Position numbers and translations under genes: made by a program
Source: Paucibacter sp963740455
Lineage (GTDB): Bacteria > Pseudomonadota > Gammaproteobacteria > Burkholderiales > Burkholderiaceae_C
NCBI GenBank assembly: GCA_963740455.1
Contig: CAVUEF010000012.1
Location: 296,911 to 360,910, forward strand
Direction: 5' to 3'
DNA length: 64,000 nt
The notes under the pieces: generated by a model
The model's database searches: none
The model's input: only the letters and a program-made list of their open reading frames with translations
Told to the model about the DNA's origin: nothing
Shown: piece after piece, positions 1 through 7,794 of the stretch
Numbering within the stretch: position 1 is the stretch's first letter
Layout of the letters: each line of letters starts with the position of its first letter

Positions 1-2
1 TC

Positions 3-1883
3 AAGGGCTGGTTCAGCGATCCAGCTGCGCGCGACCTCGAACGCGTGCCGGTGCCGCAGACGATTGCGCTTCTGCTCGATCAGCAGGTCGCCGCCTGCTC
101 GCCGCGCGCTGCCTCGCTGGCAAGGCTGGCGGCGCTGGCAGCGAGCGACTTCACCATCGAGCTTGCCGAGGCCGTGCTGGGCGAGACCGGACTGGCGCTG
201 GCCGACGCCTGGCGCGAACTGGAAGACCGCCAACTGATGCGCAACGGCTTGTTCGCACACGATCTGATCTTCGAGGCTGCGGCGCGCAGCGTGCCGCCAG
301 CTATCGCGGTATCGACCCATGGCCGCATCGCGGCCTGGCTGGCCGCGCATGCTGGCGCGCCTTCAAGCATCGCGACGCACTGGCTCGCCGCCGGCCAGGA
401 CGCGTTGGCCGTCGAACCGCTGTGCCATGCCGCGCGGCAGGCCATAGGCGCCGGACGCATCGGCGAGGCCGGCCAGCGCTACCAGCAGGCGGCCGAGATC
501 CTGCTGCGCCAGGGCGACACGGGCGCCGCGTTTGACCGCTACTTCGACGCCTGCGAGTTGCACGTCAATGCCGGAGCGACGCTTGCCTACGAGACGGCTG
601 CGGCACTGGCAATGCCCTTGGCGCGCAGTCCGCAGCAGATCGTGCGTGCCCAGTTGATGCAGGCCTTCGGCATGTATATGCGCGGTGATCTGGCGGGCTG
701 CCAGGCACTGTTCCCGCCGCTGCTGGACGAGGCCATCGCGGTCGGTGAACGCCGCACCGAGGCCGAATGCCGGGTCGAGATCAGTCGCCTGCTGCGCCAT
801 CAGGGGCGCGTGCGCGAAAGTCTGCGCATGCTGGCCCCCGCAGCAGCGCTCTTCCGTGAGCTCGGCCTGCCGGCACGCGAACTCGTCGCGCGCAGCAGCG
901 CGGCCATGGCCGTCGCACTCGCCGGCCTGGATTCGCCCTCGCGCCCGATGCTGCTGACCGGCTTGGACGGACCGCGCGTCGATCAGCTCGTCGGTCCAGA
1001 TCGGCGCGCGAGGATTCTCAGCAATTGGCTCGTCCCGGCCCGCATGGCTGCCAACGCCGGTGATTTCCAACGCTCGTTGACGCTGATAGATGAGGTGTTC
1101 GATGAAATCGCCTCCACGGATCAGGTGCCTTCGGACCTCTTCGGCGACACCTCCGCCGCGCTGAGCATTCTGGGCGACCTCGGACAGTACGGTAGGGCGC
1201 TCGAGCTGCTGCGGCGCATCGACGAGCGCGACGAACCCTACCGTCTCGAGTGGCGCCAGGTGGTCGAGGCCGAGCGTGCGGTACTGTGGCAATCGCTCGG
1301 GCGGACCGAGCAGGCATTGCAGGCGGCGCGCCAGCTCGACGACGCCGCGGCGAACAACGATCATCTGGGCGTGCACAGGCGAGTAGGCTTGCTCAAGCTG
1401 TCCTCCGGCTCAGGTCGCGAGCCGCTGCGCCACCGGCGCAGCGAAGAGAACCTGCTGCGGCGCATCCGAAGCGCGCTCGCCTTGTTGCCGACCGAGCCTC
1501 CCGCTGCGGCGCTGGATGAATTGAGGCAGATCGACACCAGCGCCCGAGCCACCGGTTTCGATGCCTGGCGGCCGGCCCTGCAGGCGCTTCAAGCGCTGTG
1601 CCTGGCCGAGCTCGGCGACGCCGCCTGTGCGGACTGCGCCGACAACGCCGAGCGGTCGCTGGCCCTGCGCGCCATGCCGGCCAGCGTCGCGCAAGCCTGC
1701 AACTGGCTGGCGCTGGCGCGGCAACGCGCGGGCGACACTGCAGGCGCCATTCGCATTGCCTGCCGGGGCCGCGACTGGCTGCTCACCGAAGCATTGCCGC
1801 GCGTGCCGCCGCTGTTCCATGACAGCTTCCTGAAGCGCAATCCGGCGCACAGCGCGTTGCTAGCGCTGGCGCAACGGCCGTAA
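3..1883 (+). CDS. Large TPR-type transcriptional regulator, C-terminal part
   Basis: The reading frame is open from the first complete codon of the window, so this is the C-terminal ~626 residues of a longer protein. What is visible is an alpha-helical, Ala/Leu/Arg-rich series of TPR-like helices (about residues 120 to the end), preceded by a segment resembling the region after the ATPase domain of MalT/LuxR- or SARP-type regulators (pattern LARLAALAASDFTIELAEAV, then a histidine-containing LFAHDLIFEAA helix). The ATPase and any DNA-binding domain would lie upstream, outside the window. The family usually senses a ligand through the TPR part. The 3' end of this gene recurs twice downstream, after PEP-CTERM genes. 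A regulator role is inferred from architecture only. Confidence 0.6.
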   Translation, partial: KGWFSDPAARDLERVPVPQTIALLLDQQVAACSPRAASLARLAALAASDFTIELAEAVLGETGLALADAWRELEDRQLMRNGLFAHDLIFEAAARSVPPAIAVSTHGRIAAWLAAHAGAPSSIATHWLAAGQDALAVEPLCHAARQAIGAGRIGEAGQRYQQAAEILLRQGDTGAAFDRYFDACELHVNAGATLAYETAAALAMPLARSPQQIVRAQLMQAFGMYMRGDLAGCQALFPPLLDEAIAVGERRTEAECRVEISRLLRHQGRVRESLRMLAPAAALFRELGLPARELVARSSAAMAVALAGLDSPSRPMLLTGLDGPRVDQLVGPDRRARILSNWLVPARMAANAGDFQRSLTLIDEVFDEIASTDQVPSDLFGDTSAALSILGDLGQYGRALELLRRIDERDEPYRLEWRQVVEAERAVLWQSLGRTEQALQAARQLDDAAANNDHLGVHRRVGLLKLSSGSGREPLRHRRSEENLLRRIRSALALLPTEPPAAALDELRQIDTSARATGFDAWRPALQALQALCLAELGDAACADCADNAERSLALRAMPASVAQACNWLALARQRAGDTAGAIRIACRGRDWLLTEALPRVPPLFHDSFLKRNPAHSALLALAQRP

Positions 1884-1957
1884 CGCGCAGGTAACGCCTC
1901 GGCCTTAGTCTGATCACCATTCGATCAGACAAGGAAACCGCATGCGATCTGTCTCTG
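1808..1957 (+). repeat. Regulator 3'-end/operator repeat, copy 1 (parent)
   Basis: This segment covers the last 25 codons of the regulator and about 75 bases after its stop. It contains TAACGC twice, ten bases apart, then CGGCCTTAG, then an inverted repeat TCTGATC-N7-GATCAGA (1909-1929). An RBS-like AAGGAA and a start-like ATG (1942) follow. The same series recurs at 2680-2801 and 3644-3802. Confidence 0.85.
1909..1929. promoter_or_regulatory. Perfect inverted repeat, candidate operator
   Basis: TCTGATC and GATCAGA are separated by seven bases. The same repeat with the same spacing is at 3754-3774, and a decayed version is at 2781-2801. There is no T-run after it, so a binding site is more likely than a terminator. 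The binding protein is unknown; the adjacent regulator is one candidate. Confidence 0.5.
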
Positions 1958-2208
1958 CAACTTCCACCCACCGGGCGGGCGACCAAGCTCAGTCAGCTCG
2001 GCTGAGATGGGTTGCCAATCAAGACGGATGGACACCGGCGTTCTTGCCATGTGGTTCGCGACCATCAAGAGGAAGTCATGAACAAATCCAAGGTCGCCGC
2101 TCGGGGATCGGCAACCCCTCGCCTTTAGGCTTGATTTGCAAAAAGTATTTTGCGCAGGCACATGTGTGTGCTCGACTTCATAAGTGTCAATTTTTTGAAA
2201 GGCAAGCT
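1942..2208 (+). other. Leader region with short open frames upstream of first PEP-CTERM gene
   Basis: The 325 bases between the regulator and the PEP-CTERM gene hold no full gene. An ATG at 1942 follows AAGGAA and is in frame with the PEP-CTERM gene without a stop. A second ATG (2078) follows AGGAAG and encodes only 15 residues, ending at 2128. Both look like decayed starts of former genes rather than functional peptides. The last 60 bases are clearly poorer in GC than the coding DNA and probably hold the promoter. Confidence 0.4.
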
Positions 2209-2766
2209 ATGCAACAGCTCTTGAAACTTTCCGCGGCAATCGTTCTCGGCTGCCTGTTAGCGACGCCAGCATTGGCGAACGTTGTGCCGATAGCAAATAT
2301 CGGTGGCCCTTACACATTTTCACCCGGCATCCCAGTTCAATTGGATGCATCGGCCAGTTCCGATACCGATGGTGATCACCTTACGTTCAATTGGTCTTTC
2401 GGGCAGTTCGACACCGGGGGCCATCAGACTTTCGATTTTGGCTTCCCTCCATTCAGCACAGCCTCGAACCCTATGATTACCATCTACGGGAAGAGTCCCG
2501 TTACGATCGGTTTGAGGGTCTCTGACGGCGTTGGTTCAAGTGACGCCTTTACCACCCTAACATTGTTTACAGAGTCCGCACCATCTGCAGTTCCGGAACC
2601 AGAAACCTATACCTTGGTGTTCGCGGGTCTTGGTTTGCTGGGGTTTGCGACGCGGCGAAGGAAGCAGAAAGAGGCGGCAGCCGCTGTTCGACGACAGCTT
2701 CCTGAAGCGCAACCCGGTGCACAGCGAGTTGCTGGCGCTGGCGCAGCGGCCGTAACGCCCAGATAA
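2209..2766 (+). CDS. PEP-CTERM sorting domain protein with PKD-like domain
   Basis: A predicted exported protein of 185 residues. The ATG at 2209 is preceded by GAAAGG at normal spacing and starts a clear signal peptide (MQQLLKLSAAIVLGCLLATP, cleavage near ALA-N). Residues ~25-125 look like a PKD/Ig-like domain (PIANIGGPYTFSPG, LDASASSDTDGD). The tripartite PEP-CTERM tail follows: VPEPETYTLV, a hydrophobic helix, then ATRRRKQK, the signal recognised and cut by exosortase. No exosortase gene is in the window. Unusually, the frame does not stop after the Arg cluster. It continues for about 32 residues through a duplicated piece of the upstream regulator gene, read in another frame, and stops at 2766. 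Confidence 0.85.
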   Translation: MQQLLKLSAAIVLGCLLATPALANVVPIANIGGPYTFSPGIPVQLDASASSDTDGDHLTFNWSFGQFDTGGHQTFDFGFPPFSTASNPMITIYGKSPVTIGLRVSDGVGSSDAFTTLTLFTESAPSAVPEPETYTLVFAGLGLLGFATRRRKQKEAAAAVRRQLPEAQPGAQRVAGAGAAAVTPR

Positions 2767-2801
2767 CGCCTCGGCCTTAGTCTGATCAGCATGCGATCTG
2801 G
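2680..2801 (+). repeat. Regulator 3'-end/operator repeat, copy 2
   Basis: This matches 1808-1929 at a constant offset of 872 bases, with no gap across about 122 bases. It includes the regulator's terminal codons (SFLKRNP...ELLALAQRP, stop), the paired TAACGC motifs and CGGCCTTAGTCTGATC. The right arm of the palindrome is damaged (GATCTGG). Similarity ends right after the palindrome. The copy supplies the abnormal C-terminal tail and stop of the PEP-CTERM gene at 2209. Confidence 0.85.
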
Positions 2802-2916
2802 CTTCGAGCCCGGTCACAGATGACGGCGCGGTATCAGCCAGTTGCACAAGACCCGCACACGACGGCTGCGTGTCTTGGCTACGCAGCCAACACTTCACAC
2901 CTCCAGGAGACGCGTC

Positions 2917-3552
2917 ATGCGTAGAAACACTGCAATCACCGCCTTGGCAATGATGGCCATCGCAGCAAGTGCCGAAGCGACGGTCATCGATTTCGAGGAC
3001 TTCGGTAACGTTGGCAACTTCGGACCCGTGGTTGCGAGCCAATACCCGGGAGTGGTCTTCAGCAGCGCGGGTACCGATTTGAATCACGTCACCACTTACT
3101 CGTTGGGGATCGGATTCGGCTCGAGCCGTAACTTCCTGTGCACCGCCACGATCGGCGCGTACGGCCTGAACTGCGCGGGCGAAACCGTTCTCGACTGGGC
3201 CGCCCCGGTCTCGGGTGTGTCGTTCTGGGCCATTGGTGGCAACAACCCGGGCGTGACTGCGAAGGTCGATGTCTACGTCGGTGGCGCCTACCAGGCGACC
3301 CGGGACGTGATTTCGGCCGGAGACTTCTGGACGCCGGACCTGGTGGACTTGTCGGCGTTTTCGGGCGTCACGCGCATCCGAATTCACGGCATCACCGACC
3401 TTGGCGGGCTGGGTTGGGACAATTTTGCCTACACCCCTACTGTGGCCTCCGGCGCAGGCGGCAACAACGTCCCGGAGCCGCAGACCTGTGCGCTGGTGCT
3501 GCTGGGATTGGGGTTGATTGGGTTGGCGACGCGCCGCGGCAAGCAGCGATGA
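2917..3552 (+). CDS. PEP-CTERM sorting domain protein
   Basis: A predicted exported protein of 211 residues. The start at 2917 is chosen because AGGAGA lies six bases upstream and because it begins a signal peptide (MRRNTAITALAMMAIAASAE). An in-frame ATG at 2842 would add a non-signal extension. The mature part starts VIDFEDFGNVGNFGP, the beta-rich opening seen in many PEP-CTERM surface proteins that carry a concanavalin-like fold. The tail is NVPEPQTCALVLLGLGLIG followed by LATRRGKQR. Its substrate or partner is unknown. It is presumably exosortase-processed and delivered to the cell surface or matrix. It sits in the first PEP-CTERM array, between regulator-end repeats. Confidence 0.85.
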   Translation: MRRNTAITALAMMAIAASAEATVIDFEDFGNVGNFGPVVASQYPGVVFSSAGTDLNHVTTYSLGIGFGSSRNFLCTATIGAYGLNCAGETVLDWAAPVSGVSFWAIGGNNPGVTAKVDVYVGGAYQATRDVISAGDFWTPDLVDLSAFSGVTRIRIHGITDLGGLGWDNFAYTPTVASGAGGNNVPEPQTCALVLLGLGLIGLATRRGKQR

Positions 3553-3643
3553 CACAGGCGAGCCGGATGGACCATCCGGAAATCCGCTCAGAGCCCGCCT
3601 GTGTGTGCATGAGCGCCTGGAACTCGATCGGGTCCCTACCGTT

Positions 3644-3802
3644 GCATGACAGCTCCTCGCCGGCCAGGGCGCGCGCTGCGCCCGCAAGCACCGGTCAAGC
3701 CGAGCGGGCGCTGGCGCAGACGAGGTAACGCCGAGCTAACGCCCCGGCCTTAGTCTGATCACCATGCGATCAGACAAGGAAACCGCATGCGATCTGTCTC
3801 TG
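3644..3802 (+). repeat. Regulator 3'-end/operator repeat, copy 3
   Basis: From 3726 to 3802 this matches 1881-1957 nearly base for base at an offset of 1845. It has the TAACGC pair, the intact TCTGATC-N7-GATCAGA palindrome (3754-3774), AAGGAAACCGC and the ATG at 3787. Upstream, only CATGACAGCT (3644) and the LAQ codons before the stop are recognisable, so the coding part has decayed or carries an indel. The frame from 3787 stops after eight codons. Confidence 0.8.
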
Positions 3803-4054
3803 AGGCTTCCTGACGTGCGCTCCCCTTCCTCTTCGCGCTCCGCCGATGGGTATCAGGTTTCGACATCAAGCCCTTGCTCAAAGGCCACAAGTGAAGGATT
3901 TGCATCAGGAAGAAAGGCTTCTCTTGATTAGCTGTCACCGAAGTTCAATGCGCAAACCTGTTCAGTCTTGAGATTGACTACTTTCTTCTGCCGCGAATCG
4001 CCTCTTTGACGGCACTTCCTGCTAACGCATCTGACCAAAATTGAGGGGATGAGA
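3803..4054. other. Intergenic region before duplicated-domain PEP-CTERM gene
   Basis: About 250 bases with lower GC than the flanks and no credible gene. It probably contains the promoter of the gene starting at 4055; I could not single out -35/-10 boxes with confidence. Confidence 0.4.
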
Positions 4055-4696
4055 ATGATCACCAGAATTACTATCGGCATGGTCCTTACTTGTTGCCTGG
4101 CTCTATCGCCCACGGCCCATGCTGCGTATGTAAAGAGTTATCGGATCACGTCCGGTGGGCAGGTCACGGATCAGGGTTCGCAACGACTCTACCAAGGCCA
4201 GGAACCAAACAGCTCGTGGGGGCTGGATAGCGTCACCAATTCGTTCGAGGCAACAGGCGCATGGGGCACGACGTATTGGCGTCCTCTCACTACGGGCCTA
4301 TTTACCGTGAGCGACATCCTGGACGTTACCTATGCTGACTCTGGCCTGGCTTATGTAGTCACGACCAAGGGAAATTATCGGATCACGTCCGGTGGGCAGG
4401 TCACGGATCAGGGTTCGCAACGACTCTACCAAGGCCAGGAACCAAACAGCTCGTGGGGGCTGGATAGCGCCACCAATTCGTTCGAGGCAACAGGCGCATG
4501 GGGCACGACGTATTGGCGTCCTCTCACTACGGGCCTATTTACCGTGAGCGACATCCTGGACGTTACCTATGCTGACTCTGGCCTGGCTTATGTGACAGTG
4601 AGTGTCCCCATCTCAGAGCCCGAAACCTACTCGATGTTGCTGACAGGTTTAGGTCTGCTTGGTTTCATGTCACGGCGCAAAAAAGACTTTGCCTAG
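4055..4696 (+). CDS. PEP-CTERM protein with a perfect-length internal tandem duplication
   Basis: A predicted exported protein of 213 residues. An ATG at 4049 is in frame, but GAGGGG at 4043-4048 is six bases from the ATG at 4055, so 4055 is preferred. The signal peptide is MITRITIGMVLTCCLALS, cleaved near HAA. The body is two 73-residue copies of one module (YRITSGGQVTDQGSQRLYQG ... DSGLAYV) joined by six residues. The tail is a PEP-CTERM signal (SEPETYSMLLTGLGLLGF, MSRRKKD). The copies differ by a single base, giving one Val/Ala change, so the duplication is very recent. The module's function is not recognised. Confidence 0.85.
   Translation: MITRITIGMVLTCCLALSPTAHAAYVKSYRITSGGQVTDQGSQRLYQGQEPNSSWGLDSVTNSFEATGAWGTTYWRPLTTGLFTVSDILDVTYADSGLAYVVTTKGNYRITSGGQVTDQGSQRLYQGQEPNSSWGLDSATNSFEATGAWGTTYWRPLTTGLFTVSDILDVTYADSGLAYVTVSVPISEPETYSMLLTGLGLLGFMSRRKKDFA
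4138..4593 (+). repeat. 219-bp tandem duplication inside a coding sequence
   Basis: Bases 4138-4356 and 4375-4593 are two 219-bp copies, separated by 18 bases, and I see one difference between them (gcgTcacc against gcgCcacc). The unit length and linker are multiples of three, so the frame is kept. Confidence 0.95.
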
Positions 4697-4788
4697 TGAG
4701 CGACGTTTGCGCTTGCTCTTGAAGGGCTGCCTGAGCCTCGACGTTCTGAATCGACGCTCAGGCGACACGAAGTCCTCGGGAGATCAAT

Positions 4789-5307
4789 GTGCCAAACATC
4801 GCCGCGCTGACAAGACTGCGCTACTTCAACGGGCAGCTCCTCTCGGCCGAGGATCGGCGCGACGAGCAATCCTATTTGCTTGATCGATGGCGGCGGCACA
4901 ACCGATTCCTGCACGGCTGGGGCGTGGTCTCGGGCTTGGAGGTGAAGGTCGACAATGGGGCCGACATCGAGGTCGCGCCGGGCATCGCCATCGACTGCGC
5001 CGGCAACGAGCTGGTCGTGCCATCCACGCTGCGACTGGCCATCCCTTCGGGCGCCGACAGGTTCTATGTCTCGCTCACGTATGCGGAGCTGCTGTCAGGT
5101 GCGGTGCCTGCGCCGGACGACCAGACGGCGTGCTCACGCATTCAGGAAACGGTGGCGCTGGACTTGTCGCTCACCAACGCGGCGGCCCTGCACAGGGGCA
5201 AAGGCGCCGGTACACCAGGCTGCGGCGCCGCGCATGCCGTCTGCATTGCAAGCATCACCCGCCGTGGCAAGGGCTGGCAAGTGCGACGTCGAAACTTTGC
5301 CGCCTGA
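4789..5307 (+). CDS. Hypothetical protein, RYFNGQLL/LHGWGV family, probably frameshifted
   Basis: A predicted soluble protein starting at GTG 4789. It opens with MPNIAALTRLRYFNGQLLSA, then RRHNRFLHGWGVVSGLEVKV and a beta-rich stretch (IEVAPGIAIDCAGNELVVPS). I recall this N-terminal pattern from uncharacterised proteins, some of them encoded near phage-tail-like loci, but I cannot assign a function. The frame stops at 5307. The +1 frame continues from about 5280 to a stop at 5405-5407 with a protein-like sequence (LPPDAGCDDLLTSFHHLIHQ). A single-base indel near 5280-5300 therefore probably cut off about 35 residues. A sequencing error is equally possible. Confidence 0.55.
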   Translation: MPNIAALTRLRYFNGQLLSAEDRRDEQSYLLDRWRRHNRFLHGWGVVSGLEVKVDNGADIEVAPGIAIDCAGNELVVPSTLRLAIPSGADRFYVSLTYAELLSGAVPAPDDQTACSRIQETVALDLSLTNAAALHRGKGAGTPGCGAAHAVCIASITRRGKGWQVRRRNFAA

Positions 5308-5407
5308 TGCCGGCTGCGACGATCTGCTCACCTCCTTCCATCACCTGATTCATCAGGACTGGAACGCGAGCGAGCGGCAGGGCGGCGCATTGCAACGACA
5401 GGAGTAA
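5281..5407 (+). pseudogene. Out-of-frame C-terminal remnant of the preceding gene
   Basis: Reading in the +1 frame relative to the gene at 4789 gives VETLPPDAGCDDLLTSFHHL, continuing to GALQRQE and a stop at 5407. It has the composition of a normal protein and abuts the early stop of the upstream gene. Confidence 0.4.
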
Positions 5408-5500
5408 GCTGTGCCGCCCGCGGCATTCGAGTCGGTTTGAGCGCGCTCGAACAGGCCGCCCGTTTTCAACCTGCGCTCAAGCCAGGTTTGGAGGCACCTC

Positions 5501-5758
5501 ATGAATACGTCAAGCGTTCGCTGGTTGGTCATCGCAGTGCTGTTGTTGGTCGGTCTCGCCTTGTTCTGGTCGCCCAAGGCACTGTCTCAGATCAACGCCT
5601 CACCGGTCTGGGTGCCCGTGGGCGTCGCGTCGAGCGGCAACTTCAGCACGGTCTGGTTTCATCAGCCTTCGACGAGTACGGCCCTTGCCTGTCAAACGGT
5701 GGCCGCGCAAGGCGCTGGCATCACCGGCATTCACTGCGTTGCCGCCAAGCTGCCTTGA
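5501..5758 (+). CDS. Small exported or membrane-anchored protein
   Basis: An 85-residue protein. The ATG at 5501 has a strong GGAGG seven bases upstream. Residues 7-24 (RWLVIAVLLLVGLALFW) form a hydrophobic segment, which acts either as a signal peptide cleaved near ALS-Q or as an N-terminal anchor. The remaining 55 residues are small, polar and aromatic, with two cysteines (CQTVAAQ and IHCVAAK) that could pair in the periplasm. No family is recognised. It follows the frameshifted gene on the same strand and may share its transcript. Confidence 0.6.
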   Translation: MNTSSVRWLVIAVLLLVGLALFWSPKALSQINASPVWVPVGVASSGNFSTVWFHQPSTSTALACQTVAAQGAGITGIHCVAAKLP

Positions 5759-5803
5759 CGGCGCGGCCGAGCCGTCCGCTCAAGCGCATCAGGCGCGCGA
5801 TGC

Positions 5804-6436
5804 TCAGCCGGCCGGCTTGCGCCACACGGTGGCCAGCCAAGGCTGCTGCTCGCGCGGCAGGTCCGCCGGGCGGTAGTAATGGCTCAACTCGTCGAAGCCG
5901 GCCGCGCACAAGTAGCTGCGCCATGCGGGCAGATCATGGTAGGCGCCGTAGCGCTCACCGCTCCAGCCCTCGCGGCCATCGCCACGCGGGTTGGAACTGA
6001 ACAAGACGCCGCCGGGCTTCAGGCTGGCGTGCAGCTCGCGCAACACGCGCGGCAGCGCAAGGCTCGGCACGTGGAACAGCGAGGCGTTGGCGAACACACC
6101 GTCGAAGCGGCCCTGCGGAAGATCCAGCGCCAAAAAGCTCTGCTCCAGGACTTCGCAGCCGCTGTGCGCACGCGCCATCGCGGCCGGTTGCGCGGCGCCT
6201 TCCAGACCGACCGCCAGATGGCCGAGGCGGGCAAAGGTCAACAGATCCCGTCCCGGACCACAACCGAAGTCGAGAATCGCCAACGGCGGCGACGCCACGA
6301 TGTGCCGCAGCAAGGCGTCGATGTTCTGGCGCACGTCGTGGTCGCGCGTGCCTTCCCAGAAGTCCTGCGCATGCTCGTTGTAATGCGCCAGCGTGCGCAC
6401 GGCGATTTCGTCGAGGTCTGCGGTGTCGGGTTTCAT
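5804..6436 (-). CDS. Class I SAM-dependent methyltransferase
   Basis: A cytosolic methyltransferase of 210 residues, the usual size for the UbiE/Methyltransf_11-25 type. Motif I (AILDFGCGPGRDLL, residues ~53-66) binds S-adenosylmethionine, and an acidic residue of motif II lies near GLEG. RFDGVFANASLFHVP is motif IV. The C-terminal part (LKPGGVLFSSNPRGDGREGW) is a typical motif VI. The substrate cannot be read from the sequence. It is convergent with the preceding small gene and divergent from the rhomboid gene, with only 35 bases between the two starts, so their promoters overlap. Confidence 0.85.
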   Translation of the reverse strand: MKPDTADLDEIAVRTLAHYNEHAQDFWEGTRDHDVRQNIDALLRHIVASPPLAILDFGCGPGRDLLTFARLGHLAVGLEGAAQPAAMARAHSGCEVLEQSFLALDLPQGRFDGVFANASLFHVPSLALPRVLRELHASLKPGGVLFSSNPRGDGREGWSGERYGAYHDLPAWRSYLCAAGFDELSHYYRPADLPREQQPWLATVWRKPAG

Positions 6437-6471
6437 CGCGGCCGAGTGTAGTCGCGGCGTAGGATGCGCGC

Positions 6472-7095
6472 ATGGACTTCCTCATCAAACTGAGCAGCAG
6501 CGCACCCGCCGCCGCGCTGTTACTCGCCGCCATGCTGCTGGCGAGCCTGCTCGGCCTGTTCGTGAGGCCGTCGATCATCGAGCGCAATCTGTTTCGGCCG
6601 CATTGGCTGGTGCGGCGGCGCGAGTACGCGACGCTGATCAGCAGCGGATTCATCCATGCCGACATGGCGCATCTGCTGTTCAACGCGTTCACGTTCTGGG
6701 CCTTCGCGTTCAGCCTGGAGCAGCGCATCGGCACGACGCGTTTCGTCTGGCTCTATGCCTTGGGCCTGCTCGCCAGCGATGCGGGCACCTGGCTCAAGCA
6801 CCGCCACAATCCGGCCTACCGGACGCTGGGTGCATCGGGCGCCATCCTCGCCGTGCTGTTCGCGTCGATTCTCTATTTCCCCGGCGCGGCGATCTTCATC
6901 CTGCCCATACCGGTGCCGATTCCGGCGCCGCTGTTCGCGCTCAGCTACCTGGCCTATACCTATTACGCGTCGCGCCAGCAGCGCGGCCGCATCAACCATG
7001 ATGCCCACCTCAGCGGTGCACTGGCCGGTATCGCCTTCGTGGCCTTGACCGATGCGCAGGCCATCAATCAACTGTTGAGCCACCTTCGCGCTTGA
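6472..7095 (+). CDS. Rhomboid-family intramembrane serine protease
   Basis: A 207-residue integral membrane protein with about six hydrophobic segments. The rhomboid signatures are present: HADMAHLLFN (residues 62-71, the HxxxxHxxxN motif of TM2), GASGA with nucleophile Ser122 at the start of TM4, and HDAHLSGALAG with catalytic His179 in TM6. The Ser-His dyad is therefore intact. Bacterial rhomboids cut single-pass membrane proteins within the bilayer; no substrate is evident here. It would be tempting to link it to the PEP-CTERM proteins, which carry C-terminal helices, but nothing in the locus supports this. Confidence 0.88.
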   Translation: MDFLIKLSSSAPAAALLLAAMLLASLLGLFVRPSIIERNLFRPHWLVRRREYATLISSGFIHADMAHLLFNAFTFWAFAFSLEQRIGTTRFVWLYALGLLASDAGTWLKHRHNPAYRTLGASGAILAVLFASILYFPGAAIFILPIPVPIPAPLFALSYLAYTYYASRQQRGRINHDAHLSGALAGIAFVALTDAQAINQLLSHLRA

Positions 7096-7242
7096 ACCTG
7101 TACCCGGCAATGTCACCTTGCCGCCCGACTCAGGGCTACTTCGTGTAAGCGCGCGATCCAAAAGCTTGCGATACGTCAAGGCCGCCTGGTCGTCGTTTCA
7201 TACATTGGGCATATTGCGCCAATGTGGCCCGAGGTGATGACG

Positions 7243-7674
7243 ATGTTCGATTTGTTGGTGAGTGATGTGATGGATGTTGACTCGGCCCTGATGCTGGCGC
7301 CCGACGTGAGCGTCAGCGCGGCGTCGATATTGATGTCCGGCGCGAATACCGGAGCGGCGATGGTCGTGGACCGGGGGCACCTGGTCGGGATATTCACCGA
7401 GCGGGATGCCTTGTTTCGGGTACTGGCGCGTGGCCGGGACCCGCAGAGCACGCATGTGGCCGATGTCATGACGCATGGCCCGCTCACCATTGCCCCGGAC
7501 CGTACCTATGGTCACGCCTTGGTCATCATGCAAGAACACGGCTTTCGCCACGTGCCCGTCGTGAAGGACGGCAAGCCCATAGGCATTGTCCTGTCGCGCA
7601 ACGCGATGGACCCGGAACTTGAGGAATTCGCCGCTGAGGCGAATCGACGCGAGGCCTTTCGCGAGGAACGCTGA
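7243..7674 (+). CDS. CBS-domain pair protein
   Basis: A cytosolic protein of 143 residues made of two CBS motifs: VSDVMDVDSALMLAPDVSVS...GIFTERDALFRVL, and VADVMTHGPLTIAPDRTYGH...GIVLSRNAM. CBS pairs bind adenosine nucleotides and usually regulate a partner protein. The short acidic-basic C-terminus (EEFAAEANRREAFREER) is helical. The ATG at 7243 is preferred because GAGGTG lies six bases upstream; ATGs at 7222 and 7237 are also in frame. There is no fused effector domain, so its target is unknown. Confidence 0.85.
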   Translation: MFDLLVSDVMDVDSALMLAPDVSVSAASILMSGANTGAAMVVDRGHLVGIFTERDALFRVLARGRDPQSTHVADVMTHGPLTIAPDRTYGHALVIMQEHGFRHVPVVKDGKPIGIVLSRNAMDPELEEFAAEANRREAFREER

Positions 7675-7794
7675 TGCGACCTGCCGGGTCGGCGCAGGTT
7701 GTCGATTGCTTGAACGTGCACTGGACCTGAGCGGGCCAGCATGGACCGTGCTTCGATGTCCGGCCCGGATTCAGAAACCTGCCACAAGGCCAGC

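Noticed and set aside
1942..2208. N-terminal extension of the first PEP-CTERM protein
   Set aside because: The frame is open, but the signal peptide and RBS at 2209 mark the real start; an extension would bury the signal.
3787..3813. Eight-codon leader peptide in repeat copy 3
   Set aside because: It is a remnant of the repeated unit; copy 1 continues in a different way, so no conserved peptide exists.
5804..7095. Link between the rhomboid protease and PEP-CTERM processing
   Set aside because: It is only proximity; rhomboids are not part of known exosortase pathways, and the genes are separated by unrelated ones.
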